A stretch of DNA of 64,000 bases from Ampelocalamus luodianensis (lineage: Eukaryota; Streptophyta; Magnoliopsida; Poales; Poaceae), in NCBI GenBank assembly GCA_036346255.1, contig CM070638.1:36642394-36706393 (forward strand). Reading direction: 5' to 3'. A program made the translations under genes and the position numbers. Under the pieces are notes generated by a model. It had not been told where the DNA came from and searched no databases. It worked only from the letters and a program-made list of their open reading frames with translations. Positions within the stretch are counted from its first letter, which is position 1, and each line of letters begins with the position of its first letter. This document shows, piece by piece, positions 46,731 to 57,993 of this stretch.

Positions 46731-47760
46731 ATGGCTGGAGGTACTCGAGCGGTCGTGGTCGCACTGGTTTGGATGAGGAGCTTCGCCTCCTCCGACCATG
46801 GTCGAGGTCCTTCTCGCATTGAGCGCAACTGCTCAGAGGACAGGAGGGTCTGCTGGATGTTATGCGCGCAACACCTCCGCCCTTTCGGTGCCTCGTGATC
46901 GGGGGGTGGACATCGATCCGTGGGGGCCTGCTAAGTTTCTCCGCACTCGGCCCCACGTTCTCCGGATCCGAGGACCCATTGGACGCGGATGACCGGCTGC
47001 GTCGAGTTGAGCGTAAGCTCGACGTTGCTCGATGCTGGACCAGACAGGCACTCTTTGCCTCCCATCGGCTTCGGGGCGCACTCTCTGGTGGGAGAACTTC
47101 TTGGCCATGCAGCCCGCCGCCACACTGTCTCTTGGGATGAGTTCGGACGGCGTTCGTCGAGCTCACATCCTCGCCGCTTGATGAAGTCGAAGAAGAAGGA
47201 GTTTCGCGCTCAAGCAAGGGCGTAAGTCGGTGATGGAGTACTGCACGAGTTCAACCACTTGGCTCGTTATGCTCCATCCGAGGTGGCCACCGATGAGGCC
47301 AAGCAGAGAAGTTCGTGGAGGGTTTGTCCGAGGAGCCGCAAGACAGGCTCTCCATTGTGGACTTTGTTGACTTCGTGCCTTGGTGGACAAGGCCATTGTT
47401 GCTGAGCACAAGCGGCGGCGGGCGAGTCCCACAAGCGCAAGTGGGAGGCCCAATGTCCGCAGCAGGCCTCTCTCGTCCTCGTGTCGGGCCTACCCCTGGG
47501 GCCGTTCGGTGGCTTCACTACCACCGAGGCCGCCAAGACGGCTCCTCGCCTCCGCAGCCGTGCCCCGCCACGTGCGCTGCGAACGCCAGGTGGCCCCGCA
47601 ATCCGGCCGCGGGGTCACTTGCTTTCGTGCAACCGAGGGGCATTATGCAAATACTTGCCCTAACAGATGGAGCAGCCCTCGTCCTAATGGAGGACGGGCA
47701 AGGAGGTGGTTCTTCTCAGAGCGTAGGTTGTCCCGCTACCCAAGGCGTGGGTAGTGGCGC
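46731..47760 (+). pseudogene. Chromovirus gag, frameshifted
   Basis: Begins MAGGTRA at 46731 in the expected position. The capsid region is then spread over several frames. The nucleocapsid zinc knuckle is recognisable at 47620-47660 as TCFRATEGHYANTCPN. The second Cys and one Gly are missing because bases are lost at what should be a CTG and a GGCC site. Many short lesions prevent a continuous frame. The lesion pattern points to a sequence problem more than ancient decay, since the LTRs are nearly identical. Confidence 0.75.
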
Positions 47761-47819
47761 GTCAACCTCATCTCCGCGGAGGAGGCACAAGAGGCACCCG
47801 ACGTCGTGTTGGGTACCCT

Positions 47820-48900
47820 TTGGTTAACTCTTTCCTCGCTACGCTTTGTTTGATTCAGCGCATCTCATTCGCTTGTTTCGAGTCTTTTCTTTGTCGTGGG
47901 AGGTCTTCTTTTACTCCATTGTTGGTCCCGCTGCTCATCCGCTCTCCGGTTCGGAGTTGAGAGCCGAGTCCGAGTGTAGGGATGTCCTGTTGAGATAGAA
48001 GGGTAGGATTCTTGGCAAACCATATCCTCCTTCGATCGGCGAGCTTAGATGTAATCCTAGGCATGGATTGGTTGTCTCAAAGACATGGGACAAATTGATT
48101 GCGCTAGGAGGCTCATCTACCTCACGATCCTTACGGCGGCGAAAGCTGTTCGCGAAAGCTGCAGGATCCGCATCTCTTCGCGCTGAAGCGAAGCCACTCT
48201 AGATATTAGCGAAGTCCGGTGGTGTGTGACTTTGTTGATGTCTTCCCGACGACCTTCGGGGATGCCACCAGTTCGAGACCTCGAGTTTGTCATTGAGTTG
48301 GTTCCTGCATCGCCCGATTTCAACGAGGCCTCACGGATGGACCCAATTGAGTTGGTGGAGTTGAAGAAGCGGTGGGTGAGCTTCAAGAGAAGGGTTTCAT
48401 CCTCCCTAGCTCATCTCCTTGGGGATGCTCAGCAATCTTTGTCCCGAAAAGGACAAGACGCTGCGCATGTGCGTTGATTACCGCCCACTTAATGAAGTAA
48501 CGGTAAAGAACAAGTACCCTTGCCCGTATCGACGATCTCTTCGATCAATTAAGCGGAGCTCGAGTCTTCTCCAAGATTGATTTGAGAGTGGGATATCATC
48601 AAGTTCGGATTCGACCGAGGATATCCCAAAGACGGCTTTCTACTCGTTATGGCTTGTACGAGTATACCGTCATGTCATTCGCTTAACCAATGCTCGGCCT
48701 TGTTCATGAACCTCATGAATTCGGTGTTCATGGAGTATTTGGATAGGTTCGTTGTGGTCTTCATCGATGATATCCTTATCTACTCCAAGAGCGATGAGGA
48801 ACACACCGAACATTTGAAGCTTGTGTTGGGCAAGCTTCGCGAGCACAAGTTGTGGCGCGAGTTCAGCAAGTGCGCGATTCGTTGAAGGAAGTAGCCTTCT
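47820..48900 (+). pseudogene. Chromovirus protease and reverse transcriptase, frameshifted
   Basis: The protease region runs from LVNSFLAT (47821) to DVILGMDWLS (near 48050), the usual end of the Ty3 aspartic protease. The expected catalytic triplet after SFLAT is blurred by a frameshift. The reverse transcriptase follows with DYRPLNEVTVKNKYP near 48475 and the polymerase motif VVVFIDDILIYSK near 48750. One- or two-base losses occur at expected CCGG sites, for example in the Arg-Pro-Glu-Asp segment near 48610 and the Ser-Phe-Gly-Leu segment near 48680. Confidence 0.85.
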
Positions 48901-48984
48901 TAGGCCATATTCTTTCGGCAGAGGCGAGTCGTGGATCCTAGCAAGATCGGTGACGTGCTTTCCGAGTCACCATTTCGGTCACGA

Positions 48985-49540
48985 AGTTCGGAGTTTTCTT
49001 GGTTTAGCGGGATATTATCGCCGCTTTATCGAGAACTTCTCCAAGATAGCGGCCGATGACGGAGTTACTCAAGAAGGACAAGAAGTTCTCGTGGTCCGCT
49101 GATTGCGAGAAAGTTTCCAAGCACTTAGCAGCGATTGACCACCGCTCCGCGGCCGTTCTCCCGATGTCCGTCGAAGCTTCGATATCTTTTGTGACGCTTT
49201 CGCCGAGGCCTCGGGTGTGTCCTTATGCAAGAAGGCAAGGTAGTGGCCTATGCATCAAGGCAATTGAGACCTCATGAACTTAACTACCCTACCCATGACT
49301 TGAGTTGGCCGTGTGATCCATGCACTTAAGATTTGGCGACATTACCTAATCGGTAATCGTTGTGAAGTGTATTCGGATCACAAAAACTTAAAGTATTTGT
49401 TCACCCAACCAGATCTGAACCTCAGGCAAAGGAGATGGTTGGAGTTGATCAATGACTATGACATGGGTATTCACTACCATCCAGGCAAGGCTAATGTTGT
49501 TGCAGATGCGCTTAGTCGCAAAGCGCATTGCAATGCATTG
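48985..49540 (+). pseudogene. Chromovirus RT connection and RNase H
   Basis: LGLAGYYRRFIENFSKIA (49000-49050) marks the end of the RT, and YSDHKNLKYLFTQPDLNLRQ with HYHPGKANVVADALSRK (49370-49520) the RNase H end. 49313 onward is a clean 142-codon frame; upstream of it the frame shifts several times. Confidence 0.85.
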
Positions 49541-51059
49541 TTGCTTCAAGAGCATCAGCCCCCCCTTCTGGAGGAGTTTCAGCGTCTCAACTTGGGTTTG
49601 GTTGAGCATGGTTCCCTCGCTGCCTTGGTTGTACAGCCAACCTTGGTGGATCGGATCAGTGCGCTCGTGATCGGATGTTGGGGTAAACCGCATCAAGGAG
49701 AATGTCAAGAACGGAACAGCCAAGTGCTTCTCCGTAGATGAGCTTGGTGTCTTGAGGTTCGGGCAACGCCTTGTGGTTCCAAAGGACATAGAGTTGCGGA
49801 ATTTGATCCTCCGCGAAGCCCACGATTCCCCGTTATCCATTCATCCCGGGGCCACAAAGATGTATCATGATCTCCGCCAGAGATTTTGGTGGACCCGGAT
49901 GAAGAGGGAAGTCGCAAGGTTCGTTGCCGAATGCGACGTGTGTCGTCGTGTCAAGGCCGAGCATCAGCGCCCAGCTGGGTTACTTCAGCCCTTGCCCATT
50001 CCGGAGTGGAAGTGGGATTCGGTCGGGATGGATTTTATCACCGGCCTACCCAGGTCACCGAGGGGCAATGATGCCATTTGGGTCATCATTGACGGTTGAC
50101 AAAAGTGGCACACTTTCTTCCACCAAGACCAAGATTCGCATCGGTCACCTTGCGGAGCTCTATATCGCCAGGATCGTGAGCTTGCATGGTGCGAAGACGA
50201 TCATTTCGATCGTGGTTCCATCTTCACTTCGATTCGCATAGCTTGCGTGAAGCTATGGGAACTCGTCTTTCTTCAAAGACAAAGATATCACCCCCAAGCA
50301 TGATGGTCGCACCGAGAGGGTCAACCAAGTTTTGGAGGACATGCTGCGAGCTTGTGTCCTTTCCTATGGGAAGCATTGGGAGAAGTGCTTGCCCTTCGCG
50401 AAGTTTTCTTATAACAACAGTTTCCAAGCCGCCTCGGCATGACACCATTTGAGGCCTTATACGGAGGAAGTGTAGAACCCCGTTGAATTGGTTCAAACCG
50501 CGAAAGACCTTTCTTTGGCCCGGACTCGATTAATGAGGCCGAGGGGCAAGTCCAGCTCATTCGTGATCGCTTACGCACAGCTCAATCCAGGCAAAAGATC
50601 TATGCGGATCGTCGCCGTCGTGAGTTGAGCTTTGAGCCCAATGACTTCGTTTATCTCAAGGTTTCTCCTCTGAAAGGTCACCAGCGCTTTGGTGTCAAAG
50701 GCAAGTTAGCTCCTCGATATGTCGGTCCATACCGTATCATCGAGAAGAAGGGAGTTGTTGCCTACAAGTTGGAGTTGCCTGCTGCACCTGCGGGGGTGCA
50801 TGATGTGTTCCATGTGTCCCAGCTCAAGAAGTGCCTCCGTGTTCCAACCGAGGAAACTCCGTTGGAAACTCTTGAGGTTCAGGAGGATTTGACCTATCGC
50901 GAGCACCCTGTTCACATCCTCGAAGAGGCTGAGCGAAGAACAAGGAACAAGACCATCAAGTTCCTTAAAGTTCAGTTGTCAAACCATCCCGAGGATGAAG
51001 CTACTTGGGAGCGAGAAGATCGTCTCCGTGCAGACTACCCCTCTTTCTTTTCCGAGTAA
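49541..51059 (+). pseudogene. Chromovirus integrase and chromodomain
   Basis: The integrase zinc-binding part is intact in 49752-50099: HPGATKMYHDL, then CDVCRRVKAEH. The core begins WDSVGMDFITGLPRS and shifts frame near 50095. The segment that should hold the catalytic Glu (near 50290-50330) is recognisable but altered at CAG/CTG codons. From 50625 to the stop at 51057-51059 the frame is clean and contains the GPYR-I and HPVHILEEAERRTR to PSFFSE chromodomain, ending in WEREDRLRADYPSFF. Chromodomains guide these elements to heterochromatin in characterised relatives. Confidence 0.9.
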
Positions 51060-51082
51060 ACCAAATCTCGGGACGAGATTTT

Positions 51083-51098
51083 TGTAAGGGGGGAGGTT
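51083..51098 (+). other. Polypurine tract of the chromovirus
   Basis: AAGGGGGGAGG directly precedes the 3' LTR start (TGTAACATCC) and is the plus-strand primer site. Confidence 0.9.
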
Positions 51099-54000
51099 TG
51101 TAACATCCCCAATTTGGCTTGTGTTTCAAATGTAATAAAATGAGGGTAAATTAAAACTTTTTCTTTCATCCTTTCACTCTTGAACTTTTCTGAAATTCTT
51201 GTAAAGGAATTTTGGGAAATTCAAAATCAAAACCCTCATTTAGCTCAAGTCAAAGCCTTCTGGGTGGAATCTTGTGTCAAACCCTTGGCAATAAATTTTC
51301 CTGGGTTCTAGGGTTGCTTGGTAACACCTCTGAATTATTTCATAATTTTTGGAAATTATTTGAAATATTTTAGAGGCAAGTCAAACCTTGGTCAAACCTC
51401 TGATTTAACCTTCTGGAAATTTTTGGGAAAATTCCATTGCACAAAAATCCCTGGAAATTTTATGGAAGGTTGATCCTATTGTCAGCAAGCTCCAGTTAAA
51501 ATTTCATAAAATTTGGAGTTGATTTGATACTTCAATTAAATCCCCAAAGTTTCAGCTGTTAAAAATCAAAATTTAAACTGGCTTGCACTGTTCCTCCGAC
51601 CGGACCCAACCCCGACTCGACTCGATCGAACCGCCTAGCTGCACCGGGCTGAGCCGCATGCGCGAGCGCATCGCGTGCCGTCCGCTTGGAAATCGACGGT
51701 CCATTGTGTGGGCATTAGGATTGTCCGAATGTCCTCTCGCCTCAACCTCCGATCTCGATCCAACGGTGGCGCGTCGTCTCCTTCCTCTGGTCCTCCTCGC
51801 CTCCTTCTCTCGCTCGCGCGTCGAACGCCGCAGCCGCCGAGTCGCCGGTGGGGCCTCCAACGACTATTACCGCCGCGCATTAAATGGTGTCGTGCGCCGC
51901 GCCAAAGTCGCTTTCCCGACCTCTCACCCACTCCTCGTTGCTCGAGCACCCGAGGTCGCCCGCCCGTGAGAGAGAGAGCCGTTGAGGTCCCCGTGCCCCC
52001 TCTGCTACTTAAGCTTCTGCGTCCCCTCCTTGGGCTTCCTTTGCTCTCTCCACAGCTCTCTCTTGCACTCACCAAGCTTGGGCGAGCCCCAAACTCAACC
52101 GCGGCCATTTCCGCCATTCTTTGCCACGCGGAGCTTCTGAAGCTTCGCATCCAGTGGCTCGGGCTCGCCGCTTGGTTCCTCTCCACCCCTCACCTCCGTG
52201 AGCATTAACCCTAACTCATTTGGTCTTGATCCTCGCAGGAGGGCTCCAATTTGGAGGTTCCCCTTCGGCGGCCAGAAACGCCCCTTTTCTTCTCCGGTGC
52301 CGGTATGACCTCCAACCCCCTATCCCTTTCGGTTGAACCCTCTCTGGGGCCTAGCGGACCTAATGGTACCATCCTATCCTCTTCGTGTTGTCCAGGGTGG
52401 CTTCTCCTCGTGAAGGCTCCGCCGCCGCCTTCGATTCTCCGCCACCAGCACCCCTCCGGCCAGCTTATCTTCACCGCGACCTCCCGGTGAGTCCTCTAAG
52501 CCCTCCAGTAGCTAGCACACGTAGTAGCGGAGCATGATCTTAGCCGTATCGCATGCTCCATTTTTACCGTAGCACCTTCTCCGCCCCGCCGTGTCGCGCC
52601 GCCGCGGTGAGCCATCTCCGGTGAGGTTGCGAGTGCGGTCGTGGGCGTGAGGCTATTGCGCCCGCTCGTTCTTTGCTCGCTCCACGGGCCTCCTCGCCGC
52701 GCCACGCCAGCGCAGCCGGCGGCGAGGAATGCCCTGTTGTCGGACGAGACTCAGCCCGAGGGCGACGTGGCCCAGCCCTTGCCGTCGGATCTAGCGATCG
52801 ACGGGCAGGAAACCTCCACGCCGCCTCCCCTGTCTCGCGCGCCCGGCGTGTGAGTTGGCCAAATTCAACTGGAGCCGTTGGATCTCCATCGAACGGCTCA
52901 CATCCGTATGCATTCGGACCTCTCCGGTTGCCTCTCGATTCTCACCGTGGATCCGAGATCAGCGGTCCATGTTTGGCCACGTCGCTTAGATAGTGGATTG
53001 CCGGATTCGTGCCAAGTCCCGCATCAGAAAACATTAGGTCTTCTCATTTTCATATCTTTGTCATCTTAGCTTCAAATTATATGATTCCAATTTTGTTAGC
53101 TTCCTTATACCTTTAACTTAAATATAAAAATAATTGTAGACCATGATCAAACCTGGAAAACCATTTTCAAAAATAGTAAACAAGTGAACTTAATACTGTT
53201 TTTCAGAACTTTAGCAAACTTGTAAAATGCATAACTTTTAATCTACAGGTCCTTTTGTATGAATACAATTGGATTAGCTTCCACTGCTAGTGTATTTGCT
53301 AGGAAAATTGGTTTCACAAATTTTACCATTTTTAAAAATCATAGGGACCATATTTTAGTTTAATACCCTAAACAATTTAAATAAATCATAACTCTTTCAA
53401 TATAACTCCAAATGACCTGAAATTTTATATGGCTTATCCCTATACCAGTAGGTAGCTACCATAAAAATTTCAGCTTCAAAATCTTTCTAGAAAATATTTT
53501 GCTACAGTGCTAATTAAGGGTAGTAATTATGGCCGAAAATAGGTTTTTAGGGAATATCTTTTGCACCACAAACCCAAATTAGGTTTTTCCAGTTCCTATG
53601 TCTGGGTATATCCATATTCTACCTTGTGTATAAATTTCATCGCATTTGGATAATTTTTGCTTGCTCTTTTGTTTAAGTGTTGCTCGTCTTATTGGTTGTT
53701 TTCGCTCTTTCGCTTAGGATTCGATATTTGCGGTAACCCCGAGAACGACCCTCCGCAACAAATTGAGCAACAGCAAGAAGGCAAGCAGTTTGATCATTTC
53801 CCATTCAATCCCATTACTTTTAAAGTCTAATACTTTGTTTAAACTTTATGTATGCATTGCTATTTGGGTGTTAAATTGATTAGTTAATCCCTAGTTGCAT
53901 AATCTGTAGGTAAATCAATATCCTCTACTACCTAAGCCTAGGTTATTTGCTGTGATTAGAGTTCGTTGGATGAGCTCTTCTCACTTAGTAGATTTCGAAT

Positions 54001-55386
54001 AAATATTGCTTAGCCATGCCTAGTATCGGTAGTATTGGGCGGTCATCGACTTAGTCGGTGATCTTGATCACACAAATACTTATATTATTCCATTATGTCC
54101 AACCCTTGTGTTTTATCAATTTGCAAATCAAAACTGAAAACAAAAATTATATCTTGGCTTGGGCACAATGGTATGTTGGTGTGATCTGTTGGGTGCGATT
54201 GAATGGTGCCTAAGTCCCTAAGGACCGAGTTACTTGTGCCATTGATCCAAGCAATTGTGCGTGCTAACCACACGAGGGGATATGGAACCTCTCTTGACTA
54301 AGTACTTTGGGAGGTGTTAATTATGAGCTGGTCGGTGGGTGTGTTCCTGTGTGTGTGTTTGTGGTGTTGGAGGAGCATTGGCGGACGGTTAGGTGTCGAA
54401 TGTGTCTTTCTCCCGTGGGTTGCGGCTCTTAATTAGCATCGCCCATTGGAAAGCGCCTTGTTAGACTTAGCCATGCCCGCATACCAAAGGAAGTGTGCTA
54501 ACCGTGGTGGTGGAAAGGCGGTCTATCGTGTGGGTACATTGGTACACCCCGCAGGTTAAAACTATTCGAATAGCCTCGCCCTAGGTTATGGACACGCTTG
54601 GTTATTTCCCACAAGAACTAGACTACAACCTTTTAAAACCTAAACTTGACATGGGTGGTATGAAGGGTACTTCATGCTATTGTTGTGGTGACTATGGGTT
54701 AGTCACTTCTAGGTTGGTGTTGTTCTCTATCTATGTTATTATTGTCTCTCTTTATTTGAACAATAAAAGTTAATTGCAAACTTGCTTTGAATCTATTACC
54801 TTATTGTAAATGAAAACTTGCTTTATCTTGAAAATAAGTCCAAAGCCTCATCCACTTAAATAAAGCTTGCATGTAGTTAATTATAGTTCTGTTATCTCAC
54901 ACGTCGGTCTTGCAGTACAAAAACAAGTTTTGTACTCATCCGCTTTGCTTAATATTAATTGTTGCAGAGGAAGAAGGTGAGCCCCAAGGGCCTCACTTTT
55001 GTGAGCTGTGTTATGCTATTGTTTGGGACGATTAGCTTGGCGGTCCGGTTGGTTGCCTTGTGGGTGAAAGGCACACCGATTGGCTTTTGTTTATCGCCAT
55101 CTTATGGCCATTTTGCTTCCGCTGTGTATTTACTTATCTTTATGTCTTTTGGCCGGTCGGCCTCTCTTTTGTAATAACTCTATTTAAAGTATCTATGTCT
55201 TTCAGTTGTTGCTTTTTGCTTCGGCTCTATGTGTATGAATGGAATTGATGCATGATTTTGTAACGGGGTGTGTATACTGCATTTCTGGGAAGTATACATA
55301 TCTCGAGGCTTGGTTTATTTGATTTGTACTGTTAGGACCAAGTGGATGGTTAAACAGTACAAGCCGAATAAACCAGGGTCCTCACA
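51099..55386 (+). repeat. 3' LTR of the chromovirus (4288 bp)
   Basis: Matches the 5' LTR end to end and ends GGTCCTCACA at 55386, followed by the GAACT target duplication. The 24-bp length difference comes from small losses in two C/G-rich blocks (51580-51950 and 52640-53040). The AT-rich remainder is almost identical. Confidence 0.95.
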
Positions 55387-55391
55387 GAACT

Positions 55392-56072
55392 GGTGGTCTT
55401 CAAGCAAAGGGGATGGAAGCATGACATAGAACGTGGCGACGCGAACTCAATGCCGCAGACAGTTCGACTGGACGACGTTGGATGGAGGCGCAACTCGTCA
55501 GAGAAGTCCTTCGGTTGGAGCTCGGTCTTTTGGAGATTGCAATGAAACTAGGACGTTTTGGAGGAAACCAAATCAGGGGATTGGAAAAGGAGATCAAGTG
55601 CTTCAATATGATGTGGTCGATTTCTCTTTATATGCTCCGGAGAGGAAGACCAAAATTTGGAAAGAATTGGTTCGAAACGTACAAGCTCGAGTCTCTCTGC
55701 CGCTCGGTTGGGATTATGATGAACAGTAACCACGAATGGTACTGTAGTAGACACATGGTGAGGAGAGAGAAAAGATATTTTTGGAATTAAAGAAAAGGCC
55801 AAAAATCAAGGAGACCAAAAAACAGAGCAAACAAACTTGAAAAAATCTCAGAAAATATTAGAAAATTCCTTGGAACACAAGGAAGCCAAATAACACTGGT
55901 TTTATTAATTGATGTTTAGGTTAGTGAAATTAAATATTTTAAATTTAGAAAAATATCAATTAAGCTTTATTAAATAAAATAAAATTTGTAAAATTTTCTA
56001 AGGACCTAAACTACTCACAAGATTTTTGAAAAGTTAGATTTTGGGACGTTACAAACCTTCCCCCCCTTAAAG
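55392..56072 (-). mobile_element. Older chromovirus 3' LTR, proximal part, and polypurine tract
   Basis: On the minus strand the LTR starts TGTAACGTCCCAAAATC at 56053, preceded by the purine run AAGGGGGGAAGG (56057-56069), closely parallel to the younger element's tract. It contains a TATA-like gcatataaag near 55636. The LTR runs to 55392, is broken by the younger chromovirus at GAACT, and resumes at 41647. Confidence 0.8.
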
Positions 56073-56960
56073 GAATCTCATCCCTAAGATTTAGGCTGGC
56101 TATAGAATAGGATAAAGAACTGAGCCTTCGAGTTCTCTTCTTACCTTGACTACTTTGACTTTGACAGACCTGCTCTTTTGAACACTTATGGAACAAACCT
56201 CTTGCCTCTTGTTGAACTTTTTGCTTCAACAAAAACTTGACAAACTAGCTCTTGGCAGGAAAGGACTTCTAGCAACTCAATTGCTTCTGATGGGGACTGC
56301 TTGATTGGTGCTCGAAAACACTCTTGGAGTTGAGAAAATCCTGCTACTGACTCGTAACTTAGGTTGACAAAATAACTCTTTTTTCATGCTTCGAAATATG
56401 AATTGACTAACACATCTCTGTTGCAACTTCTTAACACAGAATCTCAACAGGTATTCTTGTGATCTAATCTACTCCTAGTTGAGCGATGACTTACATGATC
56501 AACCACTACGAACTTCAAATGGTGACAACTGCGAACTGGCTGACGCCTGGTGTTGTAGCAGAACTCTACACACAACACTTACTTGCTCAACATGGTACTA
56601 TGAGTTAAGGCACAACTCATTCTTTTTTTTCAATTTGTCTACCGGTTTTTGGGGCGATGCACAATACTAATTTTAAAATGAGTATCCAGGGCTTCATACA
56701 CACTCTGTCGCTAATACGATGTAAACTGAGACCCTCGGTCTAACACTAACTATTTTGGCACATCGTGCAAACTGACCATCTTTGTTGATCTAACACTATA
56801 CCAATTTATGGTGAATACCATCTCTATCGTATACAACCTCTGTCGTGTACCACTCTGCTAGAAGGTCTTCAAACTAGGTGACATTGGCAGACATGAAGCG
56901 GCAAATCTCTGTCAAATGATCAATAATCACTTTTTGTCGACGATTGAGTCACCGATCTTA
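56073..56960 (-). pseudogene. Older chromovirus integrase, decayed
   Basis: Minus-strand reading shows VIIDHLTEICRFMSANVT near 56950 (compare the usual VIVDRLTK-AHF), LLAEWYTTEVVYDRDGIHH near 56860, and ALDTHFKISIVHRPKNR near 56680, the position of the catalytic Glu segment. Stops and frameshifts are frequent. The distance to the polypurine tract is right for an integrase end. Upstream parts of pol are lost past 56960. Confidence 0.65.
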
Positions 56961-57850
56961 CGAAAAATAAAAGAAAATGGCACGAGATTTCCTGGAAGAG
57001 AATGGGATTGCTCTTTATTGATATGAACTGGCTATAATAGGGGGTGCCTACGACCAAGTGGTGGACTAATCCCTAAGTACACTGAGCGTAATGCTTGCTA
57101 TTCTAATTGATATGCTTCAATCTGATAACACTTGATCTTCAGAATTCCGATTGCCTCCTGCCGTATGTGTCCTCCTTTAAGTAGTTGACGAATCGATGGC
57201 AGTTACTCCTGGAAAATACGCTTATTGTGAAGCGTCGTGACTGGTCGAAGCGAGGCAGTGGTTGATGAAGTATCAACTGTTATGCGGTTAAGTGTCTGTG
57301 AGACACTCAACCATATTATGGTTGTTTGTCAGTGACTTAGGATCACGTAACGTCGCGTGGCATGGAATATTTAATATATGTTCCATTCATCACACGGTAG
57401 AGAATATACCTAGAGTTAGATCCAGATGCCAGCTCATATCTTTTACGAGCAACTACTTGGTCGGAGGCTAGGTACAGGACCTTGTCCGGCCAAGCTATCC
57501 CTCATGTAACCTCTGGAATCCTTACGACCATTGAGGTCGTGAGCCATAGGGGTTAGGACCATGAAGACTTATAGTCTTTTATTATATATTAAAGAAATAC
57601 ATAGAGATTTTAATCCTCGTCAGTTAGCCCCCGAACTTCAAATGAATTGGTCATGTGAACACCTTCTTCCGATGAAGTCGTATCGGGCAAACCCTCATTT
57701 AATGTCGTGACATTCGAGGTGGTCCGTATTCATTTTAAAGTTGAGAACCTGCCTTGGAAACTGAAGAGTCTTTCTATCCGTTGGAGAAAAAATGTCGTAT
57801 CCATTGGACTCTAGATAACTCTTAATTGTGGTTAATAGATCTAAAGCTAT
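56961..57850. other. No recognisable gene
   Basis: Between the decayed integrase and the Transposase_28-like gene. The words acgaccaagtgg and cgtcgtgactggtcg resemble the 59640-59900 and 63240-63360 regions in style, but no domain is clear. Confidence 0.4.
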
Positions 57851-57859
57851 AAAATCCCC
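57851..57859 (+). promoter_or_regulatory. TATA-like box before the 57994 gene
   Basis: ctataaaat lies about 140 bp upstream of the ATG at 57994, a plausible plant core promoter position. Confidence 0.4.
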
Positions 57860-57993
57860 TTTGCGCTGAGCCCTGAGGTTTTACGCTTTTAGATCTCCTT
57901 CTCCATCTCCTGAGCAGAAAAAATTGCTTCCAACCTCTTAATGTCTTCAACCTTTTATGACCCCCTTCCTACCCTCATCCAAAAAACCCAACC

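Larger units (their letters stand above)
41643..55391 (+). mobile_element. Tekay/Del-type chromovirus, full length, with TSD GAACT
   Basis: A complete Ty3/Gypsy element. The 5' LTR is 41648-45959, the internal region 45960-51098 and the 3' LTR 51099-55386, flanked by a perfect 5-bp target duplication GAACT (41643-41647 and 55387-55391). Pol order is protease, reverse transcriptase, RNase H, integrase, and a C-terminal chromodomain, the arrangement of plant chromoviruses. The very long LTRs fit the Tekay/Del clade. The LTRs are nearly identical outside small C/G-rich indels, so the insertion is fairly recent. It landed inside the LTR of an older relative. Confidence 0.93.
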
